Positions 1-6,141 of a stretch of DNA of 64,000 nucleotides are shown here, in pieces (the stretch's first letter is position 1; the number at the start of each line of letters is the position of its first letter). Position numbers and translations under genes: made by a program. The stretch covers positions 1-64,000 of the forward strand of contig CANQWN010000009.1 of the NCBI GenBank assembly GCA_947627575.1. The letters are read 5' to 3'. Below the pieces are notes generated by a model, which saw only the letters and a list, made by a program, of their open reading frames with translations, was not told the DNA's origin and searched no databases. The DNA is from an uncultured Clostridia bacterium. GTDB taxonomy: Bacteria > Bacillota > Clostridia > Christensenellales > Borkfalkiaceae.

Positions 1-130
1 AATGAGCCCTGTACAATACAGAACTCATTCTCAAATCTGATTATTAAATTTTTGTCCAAACTTTGGGGTTCACTTCATTGCCCGGGAATGTTTTTATGAT
101 AAAGCCATTCCCTTCACGCAGGTTGCCAAT

Positions 131-676
131 GTGAACGGCAAACGCGTATTACAGACTGAAATGCTGGAAGTGAAGGATATGGTCTCCATAATTTGCTTTG
201 CCGATTGCACGGTGGGCGTAGCCATCTGCCGCGACGCAATGGATCCATTCGATAAACACAACCCCTTGCACAGATATTGCGGGTTCGTGGACGTGATGCT
301 GGTAATTTCCTATAACGGCGGCGAAAGCAATATGTTTGCGGGCGTGGCGGAATGTCTTGCAAGATGGCACAACTGCGCCACGGTTTATACAAATTCCTGC
401 GGGGCGGTAAAAATGATTACGCCCGATTTGCAGGCGGGCAACCGCTTTCTCGAAGTGTCGTTCGGGCTATATCCGGAAAAAAGCTGTTCAAGCCCCACTT
501 CCGTCAGCGGCGAGCTTACTTACGATAAAAATCCGTTCCCGGAAAACGTCGCGGAGGACGGAAGCGGATTGTTTTCGATACTCAATTCCGCAGGCATAAA
601 GTATACGGGGCTTACCCGCGACGACATTGCAGACTGCTGCAAAGTTTATACGCTTAAAAAACCTGCCGGCAAATAA
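131..676 (+). CDS. Carbon-nitrogen hydrolase-like protein, 5' end incomplete
   Basis: The 181 residues contain GVAICRDAMDP (about residues 29-39), which resembles the nucleophile-cysteine motif of the nitrilase/carbon-nitrogen hydrolase superfamily (G-x-x-I-C-x-D). The N-terminal part that should hold the catalytic Glu and Lys is missing. The same frame stays open and protein-like back to position 41, where TGA at 38-40 closes it, so the GTG at 131 is only a convenient start. Either a frameshift lies just upstream or the gene is a decayed 3' remnant. The substrate (amide or nitrile) cannot be told from what is present. A strong hairpin follows the stop. Confidence 0.45.
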   Translation: MNGKRVLQTEMLEVKDMVSIICFADCTVGVAICRDAMDPFDKHNPLHRYCGFVDVMLVISYNGGESNMFAGVAECLARWHNCATVYTNSCGAVKMITPDLQAGNRFLEVSFGLYPEKSCSSPTSVSGELTYDKNPFPENVAEDGSGLFSILNSAGIKYTGLTRDDIADCCKVYTLKKPAGK

Positions 677-690
677 TTTTCAAACGATAG

Positions 691-720
691 GCGCGGAGGC
701 ACAAATTTGTGCCTCCGCGC
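691..720 (+). terminator. Perfect GC-rich hairpin after the hydrolase-like gene
   Basis: A perfect 15-bp inverted repeat (GCGCGGAGGCACAAA and its complement, no spacer) begins 15 bases past the stop codon. No T-run follows on either strand, so it is either a weak terminator or only a transcript-stabilising hairpin. Confidence 0.4.
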
Positions 721-812
721 GCATATAATACAACATATTGTGGTGGCAATTTCCGTACGCTACAAGTCAAGTGAAAATTTTCATAAAAAATAAAATATTC
801 CGAAAAAAACGC

Positions 813-841
813 TTGATTTTTGCTTTTTAATCTGTTATATT
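813..841 (+). promoter_or_regulatory. Promoter of the tRNA cluster
   Basis: TTGATT (813-818), a 17-bp spacer and TATATT (836-841) lie 20 bases upstream of tRNA-Val. This is a good sigma-A-type promoter placed to drive the tRNA-Val/Gly/Cys run. Confidence 0.6.
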
Positions 842-861
842 AATTAAGCTATTAAAAAAGC

Positions 862-937
862 GGGAGCTTAGCTCAGTTGGGAGAGCAACTGCCCTACAAG
901 CAGTGGGTCATAGGTTCGAGCCCTATAGCTCCCACCA
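862..937 (+). tRNA. tRNA-Val (UAC), CCA encoded
   Basis: Cloverleaf: acceptor GGGAGCT pairs perfectly with AGCTCCC, the anticodon stem is ACTGC/GCAGT, and the T arm has loop TTCGAGC. The anticodon loop reads CCTACAA, giving anticodon TAC. Position 33, just 5' of the anticodon, is C instead of the nearly universal U. All stems are intact, so the gene otherwise looks functional. CCA is encoded at 935-937. Confidence 0.9.
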
Positions 938-962
938 AAAAGCAGTGCGGATGAATTGTTAT

Positions 963-1037
963 GCGGGAATGGCTCAGTGGTAGAGCGTCACCTTGCCAAG
1001 GTGAATGTCGCGGGTTCGAATCTCGTTTCCCGCTCCA
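963..1037 (+). tRNA. tRNA-Gly (GCC), CCA encoded
   Basis: Acceptor GCGGGAA/TTCCCGC, anticodon stem TCACC/GGTGA, loop TTGCCAA with anticodon GCC, discriminator T1034 followed by encoded CCA. It lies 25 bases after tRNA-Val and is probably cotranscribed with it. Confidence 0.93.
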
Positions 1038-1103
1038 CGAAATTCACCGCACTGTTTTTCTATATGTAAAACGCGCGCTTCGGTTTTACGGCGCAAAGGA
1101 CGC

Positions 1104-1178
1104 GGCGCTATAGCCAAGTGGTAAGGCCAGGGTCTGCAAAACCCTCATGCCCCGGTTCAAATCCGGGTGGCGCCTCCA
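1104..1178 (+). tRNA. tRNA-Cys (GCA), CCA encoded
   Basis: Acceptor GGCGCTA pairs with TGGCGCC (one G-T pair), anticodon stem AGGGT/ACCCT, loop CTGCAAA with anticodon GCA, encoded CCA. It is the last intact tRNA before the tRNA-Leu insertion hotspot. Confidence 0.92.
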
Positions 1179-1179
1179 A

Positions 1180-1207
1180 AAATGCCTTGGCGAAAGCCAA
1201 GGCATTT
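1180..1207 (+). terminator. Terminator-like hairpin after tRNA-Cys
   Basis: A 12-bp perfect stem (1180-1191 with 1196-1207) closed by a GAAA tetraloop begins directly after the tRNA-Cys CCA. The stem ends in TTT. It probably ends the tRNA transcript or marks its 3' processing site. Confidence 0.55.
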
Positions 1208-1238
1208 CCCTTCCCCGGGATAATTGGGAACTTTAATT

Positions 1239-1264
1239 GCTTGTGTGGCGGAATAGGCAGACGC
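1239..1264 (+). pseudogene. tRNA-Leu 5' fragment (fossil)
   Basis: These 26 bases are identical to the first 26 bases of the split tRNA-Leu at 1442: acceptor GCTTGTG, D arm, up to the base before the anticodon stem. What follows is unrelated, so the gene was cut at the same side of the anticodon as the neighbouring split copy. The upstream bases also resemble those before 1442, suggesting duplication of the tRNA with its leader. Confidence 0.7.
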
Positions 1265-1349
1265 TCGTCACGGCAAACTTCGCAAAAAGCGGCTTGTGCA
1301 AGCACAACCCGCAAAGGCGCTTGTTAGCCGTTCCTCTTCCCAAAAAATC

Positions 1350-1369
1350 TGTGCAAAGCACATTTTTTT
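1350..1369 (+). terminator. Rho-independent terminator
   Basis: TGTGC (1350-1354), loop AAA, GCACA (1358-1362) and a run of seven T. The A-rich 5' flank could let it work on both strands. It lies between the tRNA-Leu fragments and serves no intact gene. Confidence 0.55.
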
Positions 1370-1441
1370 CGGGAGCCCTATGTCCCTTGCGTCTTAAATT
1401 TTAAAGACATGTCGGGGTAAAATTACAAAAACTTTATAAAT

Positions 1442-1480
1442 GCTTGTGTGGCGGAATAGGCAGACGCAAGGGACTTAAAA
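1442..1480 (+). pseudogene. Split tRNA-Leu (UAA), 5' half (left attachment site)
   Basis: Acceptor strand GCTTGTG, D arm, 5' anticodon stem and the complete anticodon loop CTTAAAA of a tRNA-Leu, followed at once by unrelated DNA. Joined to 21021-21068 or to 34992-35039 it gives a full cloverleaf: acceptor GCTTGTG/CACAAGC, anticodon stem AGGGA/TCCCT, a class II long variable arm and anticodon TAA. It is therefore a host tRNA-Leu(UAA) broken in the anticodon loop by integration. The 15 bases GCAAGGGACTTAAAA (1466-1480) recur at 34977-34991. Confidence 0.8.
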
Positions 1481-1543
1481 GCATTGACAGAAAGAAATTA
1501 ACACTTTTTTCACATTTATAAATGAAAACTTCACAAAAATCGT

Positions 1544-1629
1544 GCCCGAGTGGCGGAACGGCAGACGCACTGGACTTAAAATCCAGAGCTCGCAAGGGCG
1601 TATCGGTTCAAATCCGATCTCGGGCACCA
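1544..1629 (+). tRNA. tRNA-Leu (UAA), complete, inside element X
   Basis: Acceptor GCCCGAG/CTCGGGC, anticodon stem CTGGA/TCCAG with loop CTTAAAA (anticodon TAA), long class II variable arm, T arm, discriminator A and encoded CCA. It has the same anticodon as the disrupted tRNA-Leu 60 bases upstream but different acceptor and variable-arm sequence. It is a separate gene, not a restored copy. By position it belongs to element X and may replace the host tRNA that X disrupts. Confidence 0.92.
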
Positions 1630-1673
1630 GCGAAATGAGAGGAATTTTTCGAGATTTCTCTCATTTTTGTTAC

Positions 1674-1693
1674 TTTTGGGAAATAATTGGGAA
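1674..1693. repeat. Paired TTGGGAA sites, left end of X
   Basis: TTTTGGGAAATAATTGGGAA holds two direct TTGGGAA units between tRNA-Leu and the integrase stop. A matching pair lies at the right end (20858-20877). Position and pairing suit integrase arm-type binding sites. Confidence 0.5.
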
Positions 1694-1741
1694 ACGATTT
1701 TCACTCTATTTTTGCCCCAACAGCCCGATTTTGTGAGCAGT

Positions 1742-2971
1742 TTACAAAATATAGTCGATTTTGTTGATTTCTTTCAAACTGTATTCTTCCGAAAAGGTTG
1801 TGTAGCCTCTGTCCACGCGCGAAGTCTTAACGTCTTGGTCAAATTCGTGCCCGACCCATTTCATTATCAGTTCGGGGTCGCAGCCGCACTCTTTCGCCCT
1901 TGTAATGAAAGTGTAGCGTAGCTCGTGAATATGTCTGTCGGGGAAAATTCGCTTTACCGCGTCGCGCACCGCATATTTGCTCGCTTCCCGTGCAAGGTCG
2001 AAGTCAATCATGTCAAGCACTCTTTTCAGCATCGGCGAAACGGGGATTTTTCTTATCACGGTCGCATAGCCCTTGCGCGTTTTCTCCGATTCGCAGGTAA
2101 CAAATGTTCCGTCGTACCTCATGCTTTTCAGCTCGCCCACGCGCATGCCTGTGTACATTAACAACAACATTGCCGAATTGCCCTCGTAGTGCGGATTGCG
2201 CTTGCAGAAGTCCACAATTTTGCACTCCTCGTCTTTGGTGAACGCCCTGCCCTTTTTTACTTCGTAGTGAGAGAGGGCAATTTTCGTCATCGGGGATTTG
2301 AGGTTGTAGTCCTCGCACGCAACGTTGAATATCGCCGAAAGCAGTTGTTTGAGCTTTGCCGCCGTGCGGTTCTTGCCTGCGTCGGTCAGCTCAAACAAAA
2401 AATTTTGAATATGACTTCGCGTTATCTCGTTGATGTGCATATCGCCGAAGCGCGGCAACACATGGTAATCTATCAATGTACAGTAGCCTGTGTAAGTGGT
2501 TGTTTTCACCGTCTGTTTTTTGACTTGTAGCCATTCGGCTAAAAAGTCTTTGAGCAGAGGATATTGCGCGTTCTTTTTTGCCTTTTCGTCTTTAATCAGC
2601 CGCTCCAAAAATTTTTGCTTCATCATATCGAAGTTTTTGGAGGCAACCTCGATATTGTAGCCGTCACTACGGAATCTCGCCTGATACACGCCGTTTATGT
2701 AGCGGTAGGTAACAATTTTGTCGTTGACGACAAATAATTTTTTTAAATTATCGGACATGGATTCTATCTCCTTTTTAGTAAATTTGACGAATCCGCTTGT
2801 CCCGTGTTCTTTTCCGTTAATTTTTACTTCCCTCGAAGTGAGCGTTTTCAGCCTTTCAAGCGTTATGCTCTCCGACGCCGCTTTCAGTATGATTTGAGTT
2901 ACTTCGTCGCGCCCATCTTCGGGTATGTACTTTATTGCATTTAAAACTTTTTGTAATTCTCTATCGTTCAA
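1742..2971 (-). CDS. int: Tyrosine recombinase/integrase of element X
   Basis: 409 residues. The C-terminal catalytic domain shows a box I arginine in YTGMRVGELK, HELR (349-352), GH (374-375) and the nucleophile Tyr390 in RGYTTF. The middle holds the SAM-like core-binding domain, with an AP2-like arm-binding segment before it. The gene reads toward the attachment site, the usual layout. The start is TTG at 2971, only two bases after GGAG and overlapped by a short leader ORF, so translation may be coupled to the leader. It should cut within the CTTAAAA anticodon loop of tRNA-Leu. A homologous but broken integrase lies at 21420-22634. Confidence 0.9.
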   Translation of the reverse strand: MNDRELQKVLNAIKYIPEDGRDEVTQIILKAASESITLERLKTLTSREVKINGKEHGTSGFVKFTKKEIESMSDNLKKLFVVNDKIVTYRYINGVYQARFRSDGYNIEVASKNFDMMKQKFLERLIKDEKAKKNAQYPLLKDFLAEWLQVKKQTVKTTTYTGYCTLIDYHVLPRFGDMHINEITRSHIQNFLFELTDAGKNRTAAKLKQLLSAIFNVACEDYNLKSPMTKIALSHYEVKKGRAFTKDEECKIVDFCKRNPHYEGNSAMLLLMYTGMRVGELKSMRYDGTFVTCESEKTRKGYATVIRKIPVSPMLKRVLDMIDFDLAREASKYAVRDAVKRIFPDRHIHELRYTFITRAKECGCDPELIMKWVGHEFDQDVKTSRVDRGYTTFSEEYSLKEINKIDYIL

Positions 2972-3050
2972 TTCTCCTTGTTGTTTTATTTGTGAAGCGG
3001 TATGTTCTACCGCTTGAAATACAGTTACTATGTCCTCTCACCATATTCAC
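2961..3050 (-). CDS. 29-residue leader peptide overlapping the integrase start
   Basis: GTG at 3050 stands 7 bases after a perfect AAGGAGG and opens a 29-codon ORF whose TAG (2961-2963) lies just inside the integrase gene in another frame. Element Y has an equivalent ORF of exactly 29 codons (22612-22701) with the same start VNMV and a similar RRI-x-R end. Conservation of length and layout suggests real translation, probably coupling integrase translation by termination-reinitiation. Confidence 0.5.
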   Translation of the reverse strand: MNMVRGHSNCISSGRTYRFTNKTTRRIER

Positions 3051-3099
3051 AAAAGTTCCTCCTTATTTTATTAAAAAGTATTCAGTTGTGATTAAGTTG
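3040..3099. repeat. 60-bp repeat shared by elements X and Y (copy in X)
   Basis: Matches 22691-22750 at 59 of 60 positions. It spans the end of the small gene at 3082-3288, the ribosome-binding site and the start of the integrase leader peptide. It shows X and Y are related modules. In Y the upstream small gene is lost apart from its last codons. Confidence 0.85.
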
Positions 3100-3288
3100 T
3101 TCTTTTAACGCTTGCCAACCTGCGTATATCAGTTGGACTTTGGTTATGCGGTTCTCTTTGAGAAACTTGTTCAGTTCCTCAAAGTCCGCTCTGTTCATGG
3201 ACGTCCCCCAAACCGCGTGAGCCGCTTTGCGTTCGTCCTTGTGTTTATCTTCATAACGCTTATCTATTATCTTCTTTTCGGTTTTCAT
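3082..3288 (-). CDS. Small charged protein of unknown function
   Basis: 68 residues, Lys/Glu-rich at the N-terminus (MKTEKKIIDKRYEDKHKDER), then a helical segment ending LKEQLNHN. A GAGGTG ribosome-binding site precedes the ATG at 3288. It lies between the TnpV-like gene and the integrase, all on the minus strand with short gaps, so it is probably in the integration/maintenance operon. It could be a small DNA-binding accessory (excisionase-like or copy-control), but no motif proves this. Only its last codons survive in element Y. Confidence 0.55.
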   Translation of the reverse strand: MKTEKKIIDKRYEDKHKDERKAAHAVWGTSMNRADFEELNKFLKENRITKVQLIYAGWQALKEQLNHN

Positions 3289-3297
3289 TTCTTCACC

Positions 3298-3666
3298 TCA
3301 TACATAAACTATCTCATTAAGAATTTCCGTTTCTATGACCTTTTGCATTTCGGTAAGCCTGCGGTAATCTTCCATAAAATTACCTGTGCGTTTGTACCGC
3401 TCGCTGTTCGAGAGCTTCGCATACATTGTTTCGTATAGTTCATTCGCTTGCCTGTCCACTCCGTGTAGATAGTCTACAAGCTCGTTGTTAGCTACCATTA
3501 CCCAATACCTCGCGGTTTGATGTTCCGAAAGATACTGTTTTGCAAGTGTGCCGTACTTGCCGTAAACCTGCTTAACGGGTTTTACAAGCTGTTGATACCT
3601 TTTAATTTCGGGTACGGTCAGCCCTTCGCCGTTTTCAACTTTTTGTAATAGTTCTTTATCTGTCAT
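3298..3666 (-). CDS. TnpV-like protein
   Basis: 122 residues. The segment YGKYGTLAKQYLSEHQ and the ending EILNEIVYV, with a helical centre naming few conserved residues, resemble the small TnpV family encoded by Bacillota transposons and integrative elements. The role of TnpV is not established. It lies 9 bases upstream of the 68-residue gene and is probably cotranscribed. Confidence 0.55.
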   Translation of the reverse strand: MTDKELLQKVENGEGLTVPEIKRYQQLVKPVKQVYGKYGTLAKQYLSEHQTARYWVMVANNELVDYLHGVDRQANELYETMYAKLSNSERYKRTGNFMEDYRRLTEMQKVIETEILNEIVYV

Positions 3667-3753
3667 ATAAACCTCCTTACTAAATGTTAATACGATTATA
3701 GCGAGGTTTTGAAATTTGTCAATAGCTGGCGCGAAAATTTTTGAGTGGGAGGG

Positions 3754-4515
3754 TCAAAACGGGCTGTCGTCGTAATAAAGTTCGTCGTAGAGGTCGCCCT
3801 CAGACCTGCCATAGCGTTCCTGTTGCCGAAGGGTGGTATTCTTGATGAGCGAGAAACTCTCGCCGCGGACTGCACCGTATTTTTTAGATACTTTGATATA
3901 GAAATCTTCCTGCAAGTCCGAATAGGAAGTCAACCCACCTCGTGCTTTCCAAAACTCCGAATGTGAAAGTAATGGTTCGTCTATTTCAATGCGTTGCCTA
4001 TACATAGGCATATCGTACTCGTCACGCAATTGAAGTCTGTTGCCCGCCCTGCTTTTGTCATTGCTTAAAATTTTTCTCTGCCACACTTCTGTAATAGGAA
4101 GATAATAGACAAAGAGATTTCGCCTGTTCGGCTCGGTTACTATCACGGCACAAATGATATTCTCATGTGTGTGCAGAAAACCTATCCTGTCTATGGCATA
4201 GGCATAACACTTATGAAAGTATGCCTGTATTTCCTCTTCGTCGGGGAAGCCATCCCAAAACTCACGATTACCGCCGAATTGCAGACACTCCAAAACAATG
4301 TTCTTGCCTCGGAAGTGGTAGGCGGCGTTCGTAGACTTCATTACTTCGCTCCACGCTTGTTCGGTAGTGGACATTCTCTTGAAGTATTCTACCTTATATC
4401 GCTGTTCGCAGTCTTTGAGGTATTCGTCTATATTCGCAAATTCGCTTTTCTTGTGTGCAATAACGGAAATGGTCGCGTGTTTGTCCCGTGGGAACTTCTG
4501 TTCGGGCATTCCCAT
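3754..4515 (-). CDS. MobV/Pre relaxase-like protein lacking the catalytic histidine motif
   Basis: 253 residues. The order of recognisable blocks follows plasmid recombination (Mob/Pre) proteins: HENIICAVI, YYLPIT, then HSEFWKARGGLTSYSDLQ and KKYGAVRGE. Where the family has H-x-D-E-x-x-P-H-x-H (present at residues 117-126 of the relaxase at 22896-23753), this protein reads IVTEPNRRNLFV (about 125-136), without the metal-binding histidines. It is probably not an active nickase. It may bind oriT, or be a remnant of a mobilisation gene. The DUF-type tail is short compared with active family members. Confidence 0.6.
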   Translation of the reverse strand: MGMPEQKFPRDKHATISVIAHKKSEFANIDEYLKDCEQRYKVEYFKRMSTTEQAWSEVMKSTNAAYHFRGKNIVLECLQFGGNREFWDGFPDEEEIQAYFHKCYAYAIDRIGFLHTHENIICAVIVTEPNRRNLFVYYLPITEVWQRKILSNDKSRAGNRLQLRDEYDMPMYRQRIEIDEPLLSHSEFWKARGGLTSYSDLQEDFYIKVSKKYGAVRGESFSLIKNTTLRQQERYGRSEGDLYDELYYDDSPF

Positions 4516-4668
4516 TTTGTTTTCGTAATACTTGTAAATCTCGTTTCACCTCCTTTCGAGGGCAGAAAAAACAGCCCCTTGTTCAAGGACTGTCTTTATG
4601 TGTATAGTTTTCCCTCCATATATAAGCCACGGGAACGCCGAAAATATTAGTCTTTACGAAAAATTTTT

Positions 4669-5691
4669 TTATTTCTTCAAATTTTTACCCGTATAGTATT
4701 TATAAAACTGCCTTATGCGCTTGTTTCTCCACTTGACTATGTAAGGATAAAACCTTTGAGTCAAAAATTCTTCCACGCCGATGTTTAACCGCGACGTAAT
4801 TTTTTCTACTGCCGAAAAGATGCTGGTATAGAGCTTGTAGGATTCCCTTAAACCTATTTCCTTTCTGCGTTCCCTCTCTTTGCATAGACGGATATATACC
4901 GCTCCTACAATAGGCGGTTGGTCGCCGTAGTAATCTTCATAATGCTGTCTGGCGTCCTCGCTTGCCGTTTTAAGATATTCGGCAATCTCGTCGTCCATTT
5001 TGTCGTTGTCAAAATAGTAGTAGGTGAGTATGTGACGGAACAGCTCGCCCACGCTGTAAAACCAATGAAGGAACGGCATTAAATCGTTAAATAGCGCACG
5101 AAGAACAAACTCCAATTCTACGTCGAGGAAGTATGGCATCTCGCCGTCGTTTACAAACCTGTTCCAGCAGTGCCAGACAATTTCCTCCCGCGTTCCCGTA
5201 TTGAATATATAATCGTCCACCGAACAGTTTGCGTGTTTCAGTTGTGCGGATATATACCCCTGTGTAACGCCAAGCTCCTCGGCGGCTTCTTTCTGCGTTT
5301 TGCCGCTTGACATAATCTTTAAAATCTCTCTGTCTTGTTGCGGCAAGTTTGCGAACAGAATTTCTCTGTCGCGCCGCTCGTCTGCAAGTACGTTGAAAGG
5401 TATAGTTTTATCTATTCTGCGTTCACGCTGTTTGGGTGTTAGTTCGTCCTCGTTCTTATCTGAAAACCGAACGGTATGGCGTTGGTATTTATGAGTATTG
5501 TTATATTCTAACCTGTCCAGCTCAAACAGAGCTTCCCATTCCTGTTCGTTGACTTCAATGACGATATACGGTCTGCCGCTGATATAGGTGTTGGGCGAAT
5601 CCGCCTCGGCGCAGGGATAGAAATACAGGAATTTGCCTGACGTTTTTGCCGGTTTTTTCTTTTTATTATAATGATATGCCAATTTATCCAT
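4669..5691 (-). CDS. Sigma-70 region 4-like HTH protein
   Basis: 340 residues. Residues about 116-153 (LPQQDREILKIMSSGKTQKE onward, then GVTQGYISAQ) form a helix-turn-helix like sigma factor region 4. The N-terminal 100 residues are basic and Tyr-rich, and the long C-terminal half is helical with no recognised domain. Similar sigma-like proteins are common in Bacillota integrative elements, where they are thought to act as regulators. It is the first gene of the minus-strand maintenance block and diverges from the defence operon at 6142. Confidence 0.6.
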   Translation of the reverse strand: MDKLAYHYNKKKKPAKTSGKFLYFYPCAEADSPNTYISGRPYIVIEVNEQEWEALFELDRLEYNNTHKYQRHTVRFSDKNEDELTPKQRERRIDKTIPFNVLADERRDREILFANLPQQDREILKIMSSGKTQKEAAEELGVTQGYISAQLKHANCSVDDYIFNTGTREEIVWHCWNRFVNDGEMPYFLDVELEFVLRALFNDLMPFLHWFYSVGELFRHILTYYYFDNDKMDDEIAEYLKTASEDARQHYEDYYGDQPPIVGAVYIRLCKERERRKEIGLRESYKLYTSIFSAVEKITSRLNIGVEEFLTQRFYPYIVKWRNKRIRQFYKYYTGKNLKK

Positions 5692-6141
5692 AGCACTATT
5701 ATATCAAATAAACCTGCCAAAACCCGGCATATATTAAAAATTTTTTAGACAAATTTTACACTGAAATTTTTATTTTTCTTATGCAACAAAAGTGGGTATT
5801 TTTTTGATGCCTAAGCAGGATAAGGAAGGTGGTACTTTTTCCACCTTCGCACAGTTCGCGCATGCTCACAAAAACAAGTCGGAAACCGACTTTCGTATAT
5901 ATCATTATGATATTGCTTATGTTAAGCATTATCCAAAAACTTTATGTTGCAGCTCATAAATTGTCGATTATTGTATTGCTTTACTTCGATGATTGTAGTA
6001 TAATTTATTTCGAGTAATTATTATCATTAGATAGCATTTAGGGTTTAACAGTACAGTAATATATTCAGTTCAATCGCTTCTCTATTCGGAAACGAAACAA
6101 ATTAAAACATTAAATAGATTGCCATTATTTCTAAGGTTATT
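5692..6141. other. Intergenic region between the divergent modules of X
   Basis: 450 bases of AT-rich DNA. It holds a hairpin (GAAGGTGG/CCACCTTC, about 5825-5849), a second hairpin (AAGTCGG-AAA-CCGACTT, about 5876-5892) and the promoter of the plus-strand operon. No convincing gene is seen. Confidence 0.6.
5976..6004 (+). promoter_or_regulatory. Promoter of the phosphorothioation-type operon
   Basis: TTGCTT (5976-5981), 17-bp spacer, TATAAT (5999-6004). Transcription would start near 6011, leaving about 130 bases of leader before the first gene at 6142. No other good promoter is seen before 19.8 kb. Confidence 0.65.

Noticed and set aside
1118-1327. ORFs across tRNA-Cys and the tRNA-Leu fragments.
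   Set aside because: They are chance translations of tRNA sequence.
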